Shown here piece by piece: positions 1 through 8,636 of a stretch of DNA of 64,000 nucleotides. Made by a program: the position numbers and the translations under genes. Source of the stretch: Streptomyces corallincola (GTDB lineage: Bacteria; Actinomycetota; Actinomycetes; Streptomycetales; Streptomycetaceae); assembly GCF_019104725.1 (NCBI RefSeq), contig NZ_JAHRXF010000004.1, forward strand, positions 186,001-250,000, in the 5' to 3' direction. Below the pieces are notes generated by a model. It saw only the letters and a program-made list of their open reading frames with translations, was not told where the DNA came from and searched no databases. How positions within the stretch are numbered: the first letter of the stretch is position 1; each line of letters begins with the position of its first letter.

Positions 1-197
1 CCCTCCGGCCCGCACAGGAACTCCAGGTGCACCCGGGAGACGAACAGCCAGTCCTCGGGGCAGACAAGTCGGCACACGGACCCGTCCCGGCCGACCCGGA
101 GCACGCTGCCCGGCTCACTGGGCGCCTCGGCCATCGACATACCCGCGGTGGCTCCCGCCTCGGCGCCGGTGACGGTGGCCATCGTCAGTTCGAGCAC
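1..197 (-). CDS. FHA domain protein, N-terminal part (runs off the left edge)
   Basis: Only the first 65 residues are inside the window. FHA domains bind phosphothreonine peptides and usually read the output of Ser/Thr kinases. Seen: VGRDGS at residues 35-40 and VSRVHLEF at 53-60, which supply the Arg, Ser and His of the FHA phosphopeptide pocket. The first 30 residues are an Ala/Gly-rich lead-in. The start is taken as GTG at 197 because AGGGGG lies about 8 bases upstream. ATG at 182 and ATG at 140 are in-frame alternatives without a clear ribosome-binding site. What follows the FHA domain cannot be seen, so the whole-protein role is open. Confidence 0.72.
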   Translation of the reverse strand, partial: MLELTMATVTGAEAGATAGMSMAEAPSEPGSVLRVGRDGSVCRLVCPEDWLFVSRVHLEFLCGPE

Positions 198-315
198 GTG
201 CGTTCCCCCTGAGGAAGCTGCGACGTCCGGGACGTCCCGCGGGCGACGGTCCGCTGCTCGGGCCGCCGCCGAATGATAAAACGCCCGGCACGATCACGTC
301 CGGCACAATGGGTTC

Positions 316-762
316 ATGACCGAGCGAAAGCCACCGGGTGTGCCGTTCGAGTCCTGGGTGGACAAGCAGATCCGCGACGCGCAGGGACGCGGGGAGTTCG
401 ACTCCCTGCCGGGTGCGGGCGAGCCACTGCCCGCCGATCTCTACTCCTCCTACGACGAGTTGTGGTGGGTCAAGCGGAAGATGGCCCGCGAGGGCCTCGC
501 CGTGCTGCCGCCCGCACTGGCCCTCCGCAAGGAGGCGGAGGACGCCCTCGAAGCGGCATACGCGGCCCCCTCCGAACGCCTGGCCCGCAAGATCATCACC
601 GAGGTCAACGTCAAGATCAGCGAGATGATGTTCAAACCCCCGCCCGGCCCGCCCCTCGGCAAGAAGCCGTACGACGTGGAGGAGGTCGCCCGCGAATGGC
701 GCCGCCGCAGGGCGGAGACGACCGCAGCGGTGACGGAGCCACGGGCCGAAGCCGGACCCTGA
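316..762 (+). CDS. DUF1992 (DnaJ-homologue subfamily C member 28-like) protein
   Basis: A 148-residue protein matching the DUF1992 family, small cytoplasmic proteins of unknown biochemical role. Hallmarks are FESWVDKQIRDAQ at residues 11-23 and GEFDSLPGAGEPL at 26-38, followed by the basic LWWVKRKMAREGL segment and a helical C-terminus. Length fits the family. No Shine-Dalgarno sequence is visible. CACAAT ends six bases before the ATG, so translation may be leaderless. The gene stands alone, convergent with the next gene across a hairpin terminator. The family call is secure; a function is not. Confidence 0.85.
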   Translation: MTERKPPGVPFESWVDKQIRDAQGRGEFDSLPGAGEPLPADLYSSYDELWWVKRKMAREGLAVLPPALALRKEAEDALEAAYAAPSERLARKIITEVNVKISEMMFKPPPGPPLGKKPYDVEEVAREWRRRRAETTAAVTEPRAEAGP

Positions 763-840
763 ACCGGGCCCGGAGCCACGTGCGCGTCGGCGGCCGGGGC
801 GCCCTGACCGGCGGGGCGACGGGAGCGGCGTACGGCGGAG

Positions 841-875
841 AGCCGGGGTCCTCCCGCGTACGGAGGGACCCCGGC
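841..875. terminator. Bidirectional hairpin terminator
   Basis: An AGCCGGGGTC-type arm pairs with GGAGGGACCCCGGCT across a CGCGTAC loop, with one bulged base. It lies between convergent genes ending at 762 and 898 and has no long T-run, as is usual for Streptomyces terminators. Confidence 0.7.
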
Positions 876-897
876 TCGATGTGCCCGTGGGGACGGG

Positions 898-1935
898 TCA
901 GAGGTGGAGCAGGCGACCGGCCAGTTCGCGGTAGTCGCGCAGCGCGAGACGGAGCTGTTCGGTGTCCGTCTCGTGGCCCGGCGTCTTCTCCTCGCCGGTC
1001 TGCCAGGACCGGCGCAGGGTGCTGCGGCGGCGGCTGACGGCCTCGCTCAGCCGGGAGGCGATCTCCTCCAGCTCACGGTCGGCCTCCTCCACGGCGGCTC
1101 GCGGTCCGTCCACGAACCCGGCGGTGGTCTGCCGCAGCCGCTGCTCCCACTGCTCGGCCTCCTCGTGGGGCAGCAGGGTCGGCTCACCGCCGTCGGCGGC
1201 GGTGTCCGCCGTGCGCGCCGAGTCGTGGCGGCCCGTGCGGTCGCCCTCGGACGGCATCCGGCGGTCGGCGTTGCCCACGCCACGCATGTCACTCGTGCCA
1301 CGCGGGTCACCCATGCCACGGGCGTCATCCGTGCCGCGCGCGTCGCCGAAGCCGCGCGGGTCGTCCGTGCCACGGGCGTCGTCGTCCATACCGCGCGGGT
1401 CACGCGTGCCGCGCACACCGCTCGCGCCCTCGGTCCGACCCATGCCCTCGGCCATGCCGTCGGTCCCGCGGCCGGGCATGCCCTCGGTCCTGCCCGTGCC
1501 GCCGGGGGCCGTCGTGCCGAGCGTCTGCTCGCCGCGCGCGTCAGCAGTGCCGGAGGTGTCCCAGCCCGCGCCCCGCTGCGAGGCCGGGGTCCCGGCGGTG
1601 GCTTCGGTGTACGGCTCGGCGTCCTGGTGGGCGCCGGTCCGGCCGCTCGCGCCGGTGTCCGTCATGCCGCCCCTAGGGGTGTCCGGGTCGATGGCCGTGC
1701 CGCGCTGCTCCGGGGCCGGGGGCGCGGTCCAGTCGCCGTGGGCGGTGGAACCGGCGGGCCGCTGTCCGGCGGTCGGGTCGGAGCGGTTCCAGCGGTCCTC
1801 GCCCATGTCCCGGACGCGGGGGTCGTCGCCGGTGGCCGTCTCGCCGGTCCGGCCGCGCCGGAGTTCGTCGGTGTCGCTTCCGGTCGGGTTCTGGCGCCGT
1901 TCGGCGCCCAGCCCGGTGTCCCTGTCCTGCGCCAT
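898..1935 (-). CDS. Acidic low-complexity protein with C-terminal helical domain
   Basis: 345 residues, function unknown. The first 240 are hydrophilic, and about residues 130-235 are built from imperfect DARGTD / DPRGMG hexapeptides, coded by an approximately 18-base DNA repeat near 1270-1420. The C-terminal 90 residues are predicted helical. The segment QTTAGFVDGPRAAVEEAD resembles VQEHFVQAPREAVAEAD in the upstream gene, so the two proteins probably share one domain. No signal peptide or membrane segment is seen. The start at 1935 has AAGGAG overlapping the stop codon of the upstream gene, three bases away, which implies translational coupling and a joint role. The repeat tract may be disordered and variable between strains. 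Confidence 0.75.
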   Translation of the reverse strand: MAQDRDTGLGAERRQNPTGSDTDELRRGRTGETATGDDPRVRDMGEDRWNRSDPTAGQRPAGSTAHGDWTAPPAPEQRGTAIDPDTPRGGMTDTGASGRTGAHQDAEPYTEATAGTPASQRGAGWDTSGTADARGEQTLGTTAPGGTGRTEGMPGRGTDGMAEGMGRTEGASGVRGTRDPRGMDDDARGTDDPRGFGDARGTDDARGMGDPRGTSDMRGVGNADRRMPSEGDRTGRHDSARTADTAADGGEPTLLPHEEAEQWEQRLRQTTAGFVDGPRAAVEEADRELEEIASRLSEAVSRRRSTLRRSWQTGEEKTPGHETDTEQLRLALRDYRELAGRLLHL

Positions 1936-1938
1936 GTC

Positions 1939-2637
1939 TCAACTCTCCTTCGGGTGGCCCTTGTGGGAAGACCACGGCATGTGGGAGCGGGTCTGTGACG
2001 TACCGGCGCCGTGTCCCGTACCGGCGCCGACCGCGGTCCTGCCGTCGGCGGACGCGTCCGCGTCCGCCCCGTGACGGCCGTTCCGGCCGCCGTTGTCGTC
2101 GATCAGGTCGTCGAACAGCGCGCGGGCCTCCACGAGTGCCGTGCGCAGTTCCTCGGTGCCCCGGTTCTCGCCCGCGCCCACGGTGGCCATCCGGTGGACC
2201 CGGCGGTAGCCGTCGAGGTGGTGGGCGTGATGCACGGAGAGCGCGTCGAGCTGTTCGTCGCGGTGGCCGGCGTCCGGGTAGCCACGGGCTCCGGCGACCT
2301 CGGCGAGCAGGCCGTCCGCCTCGGCGACCGCCTCGCGCGGCGCCTGCACGAAGTGCTCCTGCACCGCCGCCCAGCGCACCGTGTACCGGTCGCGCTCGGC
2401 GGGCTCCAGCGGACGTTCGCGGAGCTTGCCGTGGCGTTCGACGCGCTCGGTCAGTTCCCGCTCGGCGGCCTTGGTGTCGCCGTCGTGCCGGGCCACCGTC
2501 CGCTCGTACTCGGGTCCGAAGCGCCGCTTGAGGTTGGGGCCGCCGTGCCCGCCGCGGGCACGCAGCGCGAGGCCGGCCGCGACGAGGACCACGACCGCCA
2601 CGATCACGATCAGAACGATGATCATGCCTGTGGACAT
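1939..2637 (-). CDS. Membrane-anchored helical protein, partner of the downstream gene
   Basis: 232 residues. A single N-terminal membrane segment (about 4-26, MIIVLIVIVAVVVLVAAGLA) is followed by a basic stop-transfer stretch and a mostly helical soluble domain. The domain contains WAAVQEHFVQAPREAVAEAD (about residues 100-119), also found in related form in the downstream protein. This resembles a conserved actinobacterial membrane protein family of unknown function. The start ATG at 2637 has GGAAGG seven bases upstream. The two genes form a tight operon, so a membrane protein and a soluble partner with the same fold is the simplest reading. Confidence 0.8.
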   Translation of the reverse strand: MSTGMIIVLIVIVAVVVLVAAGLALRARGGHGGPNLKRRFGPEYERTVARHDGDTKAAERELTERVERHGKLRERPLEPAERDRYTVRWAAVQEHFVQAPREAVAEADGLLAEVAGARGYPDAGHRDEQLDALSVHHAHHLDGYRRVHRMATVGAGENRGTEELRTALVEARALFDDLIDDNGGRNGRHGADADASADGRTAVGAGTGHGAGTSQTRSHMPWSSHKGHPKES

Positions 2638-2793
2638 GGTTGCCTTCCGGATCTGACCGGCCCCGCTGGCCGGTACTCCATCCGGGTGACCCGTAGCCCG
2701 GTCGGCAAACGGTGTGTGTCACGGTGGTACGGGCGCGGGGGCAGCGCATAACCGGTTGCGGAGGGTGCGCGCCCGCGCCCGAGAATGGCCCGC

Positions 2794-3294
2794 ATGACCT
2801 GGACGACCGCCCCGGAACCGTACGACTCGCCCGCCGCGACCGCCCTCTGGCGGGCGTACTACACCGAGGTCAGCGACCGCTGGTACCTCCTGCACGAGGG
2901 CCGCCGTACCGACCCGGCCGAGCTGGAGCGCGAGGTGGCCGCCCGGTCGGGTGCCGAACTGGCGCCGCCCACGGGCGAGTTGATCGTCGGCCGATACGAC
3001 GGCACCCCGGCGGGCACGGCGGGCGTACGCCTCCTCGCCCCCGGCACCGCCGAGCTGACCCGCGTCTACATCCGCGAGGAGCTGCGCGGCCGGGGCGGCG
3101 CCGCCCTTCTGGTGGCGGCGGCCGAGGAGTCCGCCCGCGCTCTGGGCGCCGACCGCGTCGTCCTCGACACCCGCACCGACCTCACCGAGGCCCGCGCCCT
3201 CTACGCCCGCCTCGGCTACGAGGAGACGGCTCCCCACAACACGGACCCGTACGCGGGCCACTGGTTCCGCAAGGATCTGCGCGCGCGGTGCTGA
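2794..3294 (+). CDS. GNAT family N-acetyltransferase
   Basis: About 166 residues. The GNAT fold is indicated by the beta-strand ELTRVYIREELRG, the acetyl-CoA pyrophosphate loop RGRGGAALL (about residues 101-109), and the C-terminal ARALYARLGYEET. Such enzymes transfer an acetyl group to an amine; the substrate cannot be told. ATG at 2794 is preferred because GAGAAT lies seven bases upstream (possible leaderless promoter). ATG at 2785 is in frame and would add three residues. It is convergent with the MFS gene that follows. Confidence 0.85.
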   Translation: MTWTTAPEPYDSPAATALWRAYYTEVSDRWYLLHEGRRTDPAELEREVAARSGAELAPPTGELIVGRYDGTPAGTAGVRLLAPGTAELTRVYIREELRGRGGAALLVAAAEESARALGADRVVLDTRTDLTEARALYARLGYEETAPHNTDPYAGHWFRKDLRARC

Positions 3295-3345
3295 GGGGGC
3301 CGGACCTCGTCCCGGCGAGCCGGAACGGCCCCGGGGGGCCGGGCC

Positions 3346-5391
3346 TCACCCCGGGGAAGCCGTACGCCCCTCCGCCCCCGGCCGCTCGCGTTCCGAGCCG
3401 CAGAGTTCGCCCGTGAGGTCCTTGACGAGCCGGGTGAGGTCGGTGGAGCGGGTGGGATCCCACCAGTCGCCGAGGAGTTCGGCGAGGGAGTCCTCGCGGG
3501 CGGCGGCGAGCCGTTCGGCGGTCTCGCGCCCGGCCGGGGTGAGGGTGAGGTCGAGCCCGGCGCGCCGCACCAGGTGCCGTTCCTCGACCTGCCGTTCGGC
3601 GTCGAGTATGGCCTGCATCGGGACGTCCGTCCGCTCGGCCAGCACCGACGGCTCCACGGACCCGTACTTGCGGATGCGCAGCAGCAGCCAGGACGCGGCG
3701 GGCAGCAGGTCGTATCCGGCGCGTTCGGTGATCCTCTGGTAGATCTCGCGCCGCCCGTCCCGGGTGCCCAGCACCGACAGCGCGCGGCACACCTCGTCGT
3801 AGGAGGAGCGCTGGACGGGGTTGGGCGGGATGGTCTCGGAGGCGTCCGGCGCGGTCACCGAGCCGCGCAGCCGGTCCTCCTTGAGGAACCAGGCGAGCAG
3901 GAAACCGACGGCGGCGACGGGGGCCGCGTAGAGGAACACGTCGGTGATGGACACGGCGAAGGCGTGCAGCGCGGGCGGGCGCAGACCGGGCGGGAGCAGG
4001 GCGATGCTCCGGGGGTCGGCCTCCAGCCGTCCGGGGGTGACACCGGCGGGCAGCGGCACGCCCCGGAACGCCTGGGCGAGCCGGTCGGCGAGGCTGCTGG
4101 AGAAGAGGGTGCCGAAGATGGCGACGCCGAAGGAGGCGCCGATGGAGCGGAAGAAGGTGGCGCCGGAGGTGGCGACGCCGAGGTCCTCGTAGGAGACGGC
4201 GTTCTGCACGATGAGGACGAGGACCTGGAGGACCAGGCCGAGTCCGAGGCCGAAGACGAAGAAGTAGACGCTCATCTCGGCGGTGGTGCTGAACTCGGTG
4301 AGCCGGTGCAGCAGGAGCAGGCCGATCGCGGTGACGGCGGTGCCCGCGACGGGGAAGACCTTCCAGCGGCCGGTGCGGCTGACGATCTGCCCGGAGATCG
4401 TGGAGGACAGCAGCAGGCCGACGACCATCGGCAGCATGTGCACACCGGACATGGTGGGCGAGACGCCGTGCACGATCTGGAGGAACGTCGGCAGGTAGGT
4501 CATCGCGCCGAACATGGCGAAGCCGACGATGAAGCTGATGACGGCGGCGAGGGTGAACGTCCGGACGCGGAACAGCTTGAGCGGCAGCACCGGTTCGGCC
4601 GCGCGCCGCTCGACGGCGACGAACGCGACGGCGAGGAGTACACCGACCACGGCGAGCCCGATGATCTGCGGCGAGCCCCACCCCCACGTCGTACCGCCGA
4701 GGGAGGCGACCAGGACCAGGCATGTGGCGACGGCGGCGATGAGCGCCGTGCCGAGGTAGTCGATGACATGGCGGGCGCTGCGGCGCGGAATGCGCAGCGC
4801 GGTGGCGATGACGACGAGCGCGACGATGCCGAGCGGAAGGTTGACGTAGAACACCCAGCGCCAGCTGAGGTGTTCGGTGAAGAGTCCGCCGAGCAGCGGG
4901 CCGAGGACGCTCGTCGCGCCGAAGACGGCGCCGAACAGGCCCTGGTAGCGCCCGCGTTCGCGGGGGGTGACGATGTCGCCGACGATGGCCATCGACAGCA
5001 CGATCAACCCGCCGCCGCCCAGGCCCTGGAGAGCCCGGAAGCCGATCAACTCCGGCATGCTGCGGGCCATTCCGCAGAGTGCGGAGCCGATCAGGAAGAT
5101 GACGATGGCCGCCTGGTACAGCTTCTTGCGGCCGTACTGGTCGCCGAGTTTGCCCCACAGCGGGGTCGCGGCGGTGGAGGCGAGCAGATAGGCGGTCACC
5201 ACCCAGGACAGGTGCTCAAGGCCGCCCAGATCGCTGACGATGGTGGGCAGTGCGGTGGACACGATGGTCTGGTCGAGCGCGGCGAGCAGCAGTCCGAGCA
5301 GCAGCGCGCCGATCGACACGAGCACGTTGCCGGAGACGCCCTCGGCGGGTGTGAGGTCCCGCGCCGCCGTGTCGTCCGTGTCCAGGGTCAT
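3346..5391 (-). CDS. DHA2-type MFS drug exporter with C-terminal MarR-like domain
   Basis: 681 residues. The N-terminal 500 carry a 14-helix MFS transporter of the EmrB/QacA class: LDQTIVSTALPTI in helix 1, GKLGDQYGRKKLYQ (motif A) between helices 2 and 3, and GPLLGGLFTEHLSWRW (motif C) in helix 5. Residues about 530-665 form a winged-helix domain like MarR regulators (LLPAASWLLLRIRKYG, then LTLTPAGRETAERL). Pump and sensor are thus one polypeptide, an arrangement met in other Streptomyces. The start ATG at 5391 has GGGAGG five bases upstream; longer in-frame starts lack such a site. It probably exports a toxic hydrophobic compound using the proton gradient. Confidence 0.88.
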   Translation of the reverse strand: MTLDTDDTAARDLTPAEGVSGNVLVSIGALLLGLLLAALDQTIVSTALPTIVSDLGGLEHLSWVVTAYLLASTAATPLWGKLGDQYGRKKLYQAAIVIFLIGSALCGMARSMPELIGFRALQGLGGGGLIVLSMAIVGDIVTPRERGRYQGLFGAVFGATSVLGPLLGGLFTEHLSWRWVFYVNLPLGIVALVVIATALRIPRRSARHVIDYLGTALIAAVATCLVLVASLGGTTWGWGSPQIIGLAVVGVLLAVAFVAVERRAAEPVLPLKLFRVRTFTLAAVISFIVGFAMFGAMTYLPTFLQIVHGVSPTMSGVHMLPMVVGLLLSSTISGQIVSRTGRWKVFPVAGTAVTAIGLLLLHRLTEFSTTAEMSVYFFVFGLGLGLVLQVLVLIVQNAVSYEDLGVATSGATFFRSIGASFGVAIFGTLFSSSLADRLAQAFRGVPLPAGVTPGRLEADPRSIALLPPGLRPPALHAFAVSITDVFLYAAPVAAVGFLLAWFLKEDRLRGSVTAPDASETIPPNPVQRSSYDEVCRALSVLGTRDGRREIYQRITERAGYDLLPAASWLLLRIRKYGSVEPSVLAERTDVPMQAILDAERQVEERHLVRRAGLDLTLTPAGRETAERLAAAREDSLAELLGDWWDPTRSTDLTRLVKDLTGELCGSERERPGAEGRTASPG

Positions 5392-5585
5392 CAAAGCCTC
5401 CCGAGGCCGTTGGGCACACCCTCCATCGTGGGCGGTCTTGGCGGTTATGGCCTGTTGAGTCCCGCACGCCCCGGAACCGCGCTCTGTCCCCGGGGGCCAC
5501 TTGTGGAGAAGATCTGCATAAACTCCGGACATCCCGAGGGGGTCGGGGTGTACCCGGATCGAGGGTTCGAGGGGTGGGGACGAGC

Positions 5586-6776
5586 GTGACGGAGACGAGC
5601 GGCCGACTGTGCCCGGTGTGCGGAGCGGCGCGTGCGGCGGACCACAGTCCGTCCTGCGACTGCGGCGCGAGGGCGTCCGACGCGCTCCGCGCCGCCCGCA
5701 CCGCGGAGGCGGCAGCGGCGGAGGACTTCGATCCCCTACGGATACGCCCGTACGTGGGAACACCGGAGCGGGGCGCGGGCTCCGGCGCTGCGGGCGGCAC
5801 CCCCTACGGCGGGACCGGCGGGACCGGCGGGACCCACGGGGACGGCGGGACCGGCGCACAGGTGATCCTGGGACGCGAGCGGACGCCGGGAACCCTTACG
5901 GGCGGCCCCCAGGGGCAGGGTCCCGCACCGACACCGACACCCACACCCACACCCACGGCGGGCGTACCCGCGCCCGAGCACCCGGCCGAGGTGACGACCC
6001 GCCTGCGCCCGGTCCGCGCCCCCGCCGGTGCGGACGTACGCCTCTTCGACCGGCTCCCGGCGGACGGCGCACCCCCGCACCCCCGGACCGACGGCCCGCC
6101 GCCGGGTGGCCGGGGCCGCCGCCGCAGGCCGCGCCGCCGCGCCCTGCTGAGCGCGGCGGGCGCGGGAGCGGCGGTCATGGCGGCGGCGGGCGTGGCGAGC
6201 GGCCTGTTCTCCTACCACACGCCGACCCGCGACCGAGCGGCCCAGGAGCTCCGGGAGAGCGTCCCGGACGCGGCGACCCCGGACACGGCGTCGGGGGCCA
6301 CGGCGTCGGTGCCCGGTTCGGCGGGAGGTACCGGCACCGGCACCCGCACGGTCGCGGAACGCCCCCGCGCGACGGAGTCGGCCCCGACGGCCTCCCCCAC
6401 CGCGACGGCGAGCGCGACCACCTCGCCGTCCCCCACGGTGTCCACGTCGGCCCCCGAGCGGACACCGCGCCCCCCGGCCGGGACGGCCACGGCGACGACC
6501 GACACGGTCACCGCCCCGGCCTCGCCCCCGAACCTCGCCCCGGACACGGCCACGGTCCTCTCGCGCGGCAGCCAGGGCGACCAGGTCAGCCAACTACAGG
6601 TCCGCCTGCGCCAGTTGTACGTGTACACCGGCCGCATCGACGGCTACTACTCCCGCTCCCTGGAGCGCGCCGTCCGCACCTACCAGTGGGCACGCGGCCT
6701 GACCACCGACCCCTACGGGGTGTACGGGCCGACGACCCGGCAGGCCCTGGAGGCGGAGACCACACTCCGCTGGTGA
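5586..6776 (+). CDS. Membrane-anchored peptidoglycan-binding protein with zinc-ribbon N-terminus
   Basis: About 396 residues. The N-terminal CPVCG...CDCG is a zinc-ribbon-like knuckle. A Gly/Thr/Pro-rich linker and an RRRRPRRRALL stop-transfer precede one membrane helix near residues 180-200. The outer part is Thr/Ser/Pro-rich and ends in a PG_binding_1 domain (about 315-396; LSRGSQGDQVSQLQVRLRQL...DGYYSRSLERAVRTYQ). It probably tethers the membrane to the wall; no catalytic domain is seen. GTG at 5586 is chosen for the GGGGTGGGGA upstream; GTG at 5574 is in frame. It is divergent from the MFS gene. Confidence 0.8.
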   Translation: MTETSGRLCPVCGAARAADHSPSCDCGARASDALRAARTAEAAAAEDFDPLRIRPYVGTPERGAGSGAAGGTPYGGTGGTGGTHGDGGTGAQVILGRERTPGTLTGGPQGQGPAPTPTPTPTPTAGVPAPEHPAEVTTRLRPVRAPAGADVRLFDRLPADGAPPHPRTDGPPPGGRGRRRRPRRRALLSAAGAGAAVMAAAGVASGLFSYHTPTRDRAAQELRESVPDAATPDTASGATASVPGSAGGTGTGTRTVAERPRATESAPTASPTATASATTSPSPTVSTSAPERTPRPPAGTATATTDTVTAPASPPNLAPDTATVLSRGSQGDQVSQLQVRLRQLYVYTGRIDGYYSRSLERAVRTYQWARGLTTDPYGVYGPTTRQALEAETTLRW

Positions 6777-6789
6777 GCGGGACCCGGCG

Positions 6790-7188
6790 TCAGCCCCAGT
6801 CCCGTGAGCACAGCACCAGGCGGTAGCCGTCGGGATCGGCGACCGTCACCCCGTAGGTGTCCCAGTAGGGGTTGTGGGCCGGGACGCGGGTGCCACCGGC
6901 CGCGACGAGGCGGGCGACGAGGGCGTCCTCGACGGGCTCGCCCAGGTAGACGACGAACAGGTCGTCCACGGTGGGCGTGGGGTCGAGGGGCCGCTCGGGG
7001 TCGTGGGTCAGCTCGAAGTGCCAGCCGCCGCCCTTCGGGCCGACCATCAGCAGGTCGTGCTCACCGGGCACCCGCTCGGTGGTGCGCCACAGCACGTCCA
7101 GGCCGAGGCCGTCCACGTAGAAGCGTTCGGCGGCGGCGAGGTCGCGGGAGGGCCGGGCCACCCGGACATGGGTGCCGGGGCCGATCAC
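6790..7188 (-). CDS. VOC superfamily (glyoxalase/dioxygenase-like) protein
   Basis: 132 residues with a vicinal-oxygen-chelate fold: HVRVARPSRDLAAAERFYVDGLGLDV at the start and VTVADPDGYRLVLC at the end. These proteins bind a metal and act in isomerisation, dioxygenation or antibiotic binding; the substrate is unknown. The start codon overlaps the stop of the upstream cupin gene by four bases (ATGA), so the two are co-translated. It is convergent with the peptidoglycan-binding gene, 13 bases away. Confidence 0.85.
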   Translation of the reverse strand: MIGPGTHVRVARPSRDLAAAERFYVDGLGLDVLWRTTERVPGEHDLLMVGPKGGGWHFELTHDPERPLDPTPTVDDLFVVYLGEPVEDALVARLVAAGGTRVPAHNPYWDTYGVTVADPDGYRLVLCSRDWG

Positions 7189-7706
7189 GCCGACTCCTCA
7201 AGTGCCGCGCGCCATACGGGACTTTCGACGTAGTGGTTGTCGTAGCGCTCCGCCGACTCCGCGATCTCCTTCGGGTCGGCCTCGCCGCGCATGACCCGGC
7301 CGAGCAGCCGGAGATAGTCGAACCGGCCCATACCGGGGGTGAACACGAACAAGGCGTCCGCCTCGGAGCCCGGCGCGGCGGCGAACGCGTGCGGGGTGTA
7401 CGGCGGTACGGCCAGGAAGTCACCGGCACCGAGCACCGTGATCTCCTCGTTCACGAGCACCCGGAGCGAGCCGCTGATCACGAAGAACAGCTCGCTGGCC
7501 TTGGTGTGGAAGTGCGCGGGCGCTCCGACGGCGCCCTCGGCGAAGGTGGACCGGTAGCAGGTGAAGCCGTCGGCCGTACCGTCCGAGTCGGCCAGCAGCC
7601 GCATCACGGAGCTGGGGTCGGCGCAGATCTCGGCCTCGGCGTGCCGGGTCAGCACCGGCGGGAAGGGCGCGGTGTTCTTGGAATCGTCAGGCATCCTCTG
7701 AGACAT
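7185..7706 (-). CDS. Cupin domain protein
   Basis: 173 residues with one cupin barrel: PAHFHTKASELFFVISGSL (metal ligands His, His, Glu) and GDFLAVPPYTPHAFAA (third His). It forms an operon with the downstream VOC gene (four-base overlap), suggesting a shared small-molecule oxidation or isomerisation step. ATG at 7706 is used; ATG at 7694 is an in-frame alternative giving MPDDSK. Substrate not inferable. Confidence 0.85.
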   Translation of the reverse strand: MSQRMPDDSKNTAPFPPVLTRHAEAEICADPSSVMRLLADSDGTADGFTCYRSTFAEGAVGAPAHFHTKASELFFVISGSLRVLVNEEITVLGAGDFLAVPPYTPHAFAAAPGSEADALFVFTPGMGRFDYLRLLGRVMRGEADPKEIAESAERYDNHYVESPVWRAALEESA

Positions 7707-7772
7707 TCCGCGACCCTACAATCACGATCACCGCCTCAACACGCCTTTCCGGACGCGCCGTTGAGGACGATG

Positions 7773-7905
7773 CCGCACCGCCCGGCGGACCCCCGCCCCC
7801 CCGGCCCCGCACCGCCCGGCCGACCCCCGGCCTCCAGTCCCGCACCACCCGGCCGACCCCCGCCCCCCGGTCCCGCACCACCCGGCGGGCCCCGGCCCTC
7901 CGGTT
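7773..7905. repeat. Four tandem 33-34 bp GC-rich repeats
   Basis: Four consecutive units each begin CCGCACCRCCCGGC and continue with a run rich in C, starting near 7773, 7807, 7840 and 7873. The first is 34 bases and the others 33. They lie between the cupin gene start and the HAD gene end, both on the minus strand. Nothing else is seen in this 233-base gap. Confidence 0.8.
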
Positions 7906-7939
7906 CGGCGCACCGGCGGCGGCACCGCACGGGTGGGAG

Positions 7940-8599
7940 CTACTCCCCGCAGCGCACCCGCACCGTCCCGTCGGCGTCGCGCTCCACCCGGACCTCCCGG
8001 AGGTCGCGCACGACCACGTCGGGGCCGAACGCGGCGGCCCGCTCCCCGACCCCGACGACCCGCATCCCCGCCGCCCGCCCGGCCGCGATTCCGGCGCCGG
8101 AGTCCTCGAACACGACACAGTCCCCGGCGGCGATCCCAAGTTCGGCGGCGCCCTTGAGGAACCCCTCCGGGTCGGGCTTGCTGGCCCCCACGGACTCGGC
8201 GGAGACCCGCACGGCGGGCAGCGGCAGCCCGGCGGCGGCCATCCGCGCGGTGGAGAGGGGCACGTCGGCGGAGGTCACCAGCGCGTGCGGCACCTCCCGG
8301 AGCGAGGCCAGGAACCCGGCGGCACCGGGCACCTCGACCACGCCGTCCATGTCTGCGGTCTCCCGCGCGAGCATCTCCGCGTTGTCCGCGAGGTTCTCCT
8401 CGACCGGCCGCTCCGGCAGCAGCAGCGCCATCGACGCGTGCCCCTGCCGCCCGTGGACGACCTTCATCGTCTCCTCGGCGTCCAGCCCGTGCCGCGCGGC
8501 CCAGTCGCGCCAGATCCGTTCGACCACGGCGTCCGAATTGACGAGGGTGCCGTCCATGTCGAGCAGAAGGGCACGGGCGGTGAGGACGGTGGCCGACAT
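7940..8599 (-). CDS. HAD superfamily phosphatase (beta-phosphoglucomutase-like)
   Basis: 219 residues. HAD motif I is LLLDMDGTLVNSD (both Asp present), motif II VTSADV, motif III with Lys GASKPDPEGFLKG and motif IV VVFEDSGAGIAAG. The cap is the small helical type of the phosphoglycolate/sugar-phosphate phosphatases, so it should hydrolyse a small phosphoester. The start is ATG at 8599 with GGAG six bases upstream. The open frame extends further 5', but that part is coded by the tandem repeats and is not likely translated. The gene is flanked by repeat arrays on both sides. Confidence 0.88.
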   Translation of the reverse strand: MSATVLTARALLLDMDGTLVNSDAVVERIWRDWAARHGLDAEETMKVVHGRQGHASMALLLPERPVEENLADNAEMLARETADMDGVVEVPGAAGFLASLREVPHALVTSADVPLSTARMAAAGLPLPAVRVSAESVGASKPDPEGFLKGAAELGIAAGDCVVFEDSGAGIAAGRAAGMRVVGVGERAAAFGPDVVVRDLREVRVERDADGTVRVRCGE

Positions 8600-8636
8600 C
8601 GGCAGCTCCAGAACGTGCGACGGGGGGGCGGGACGG

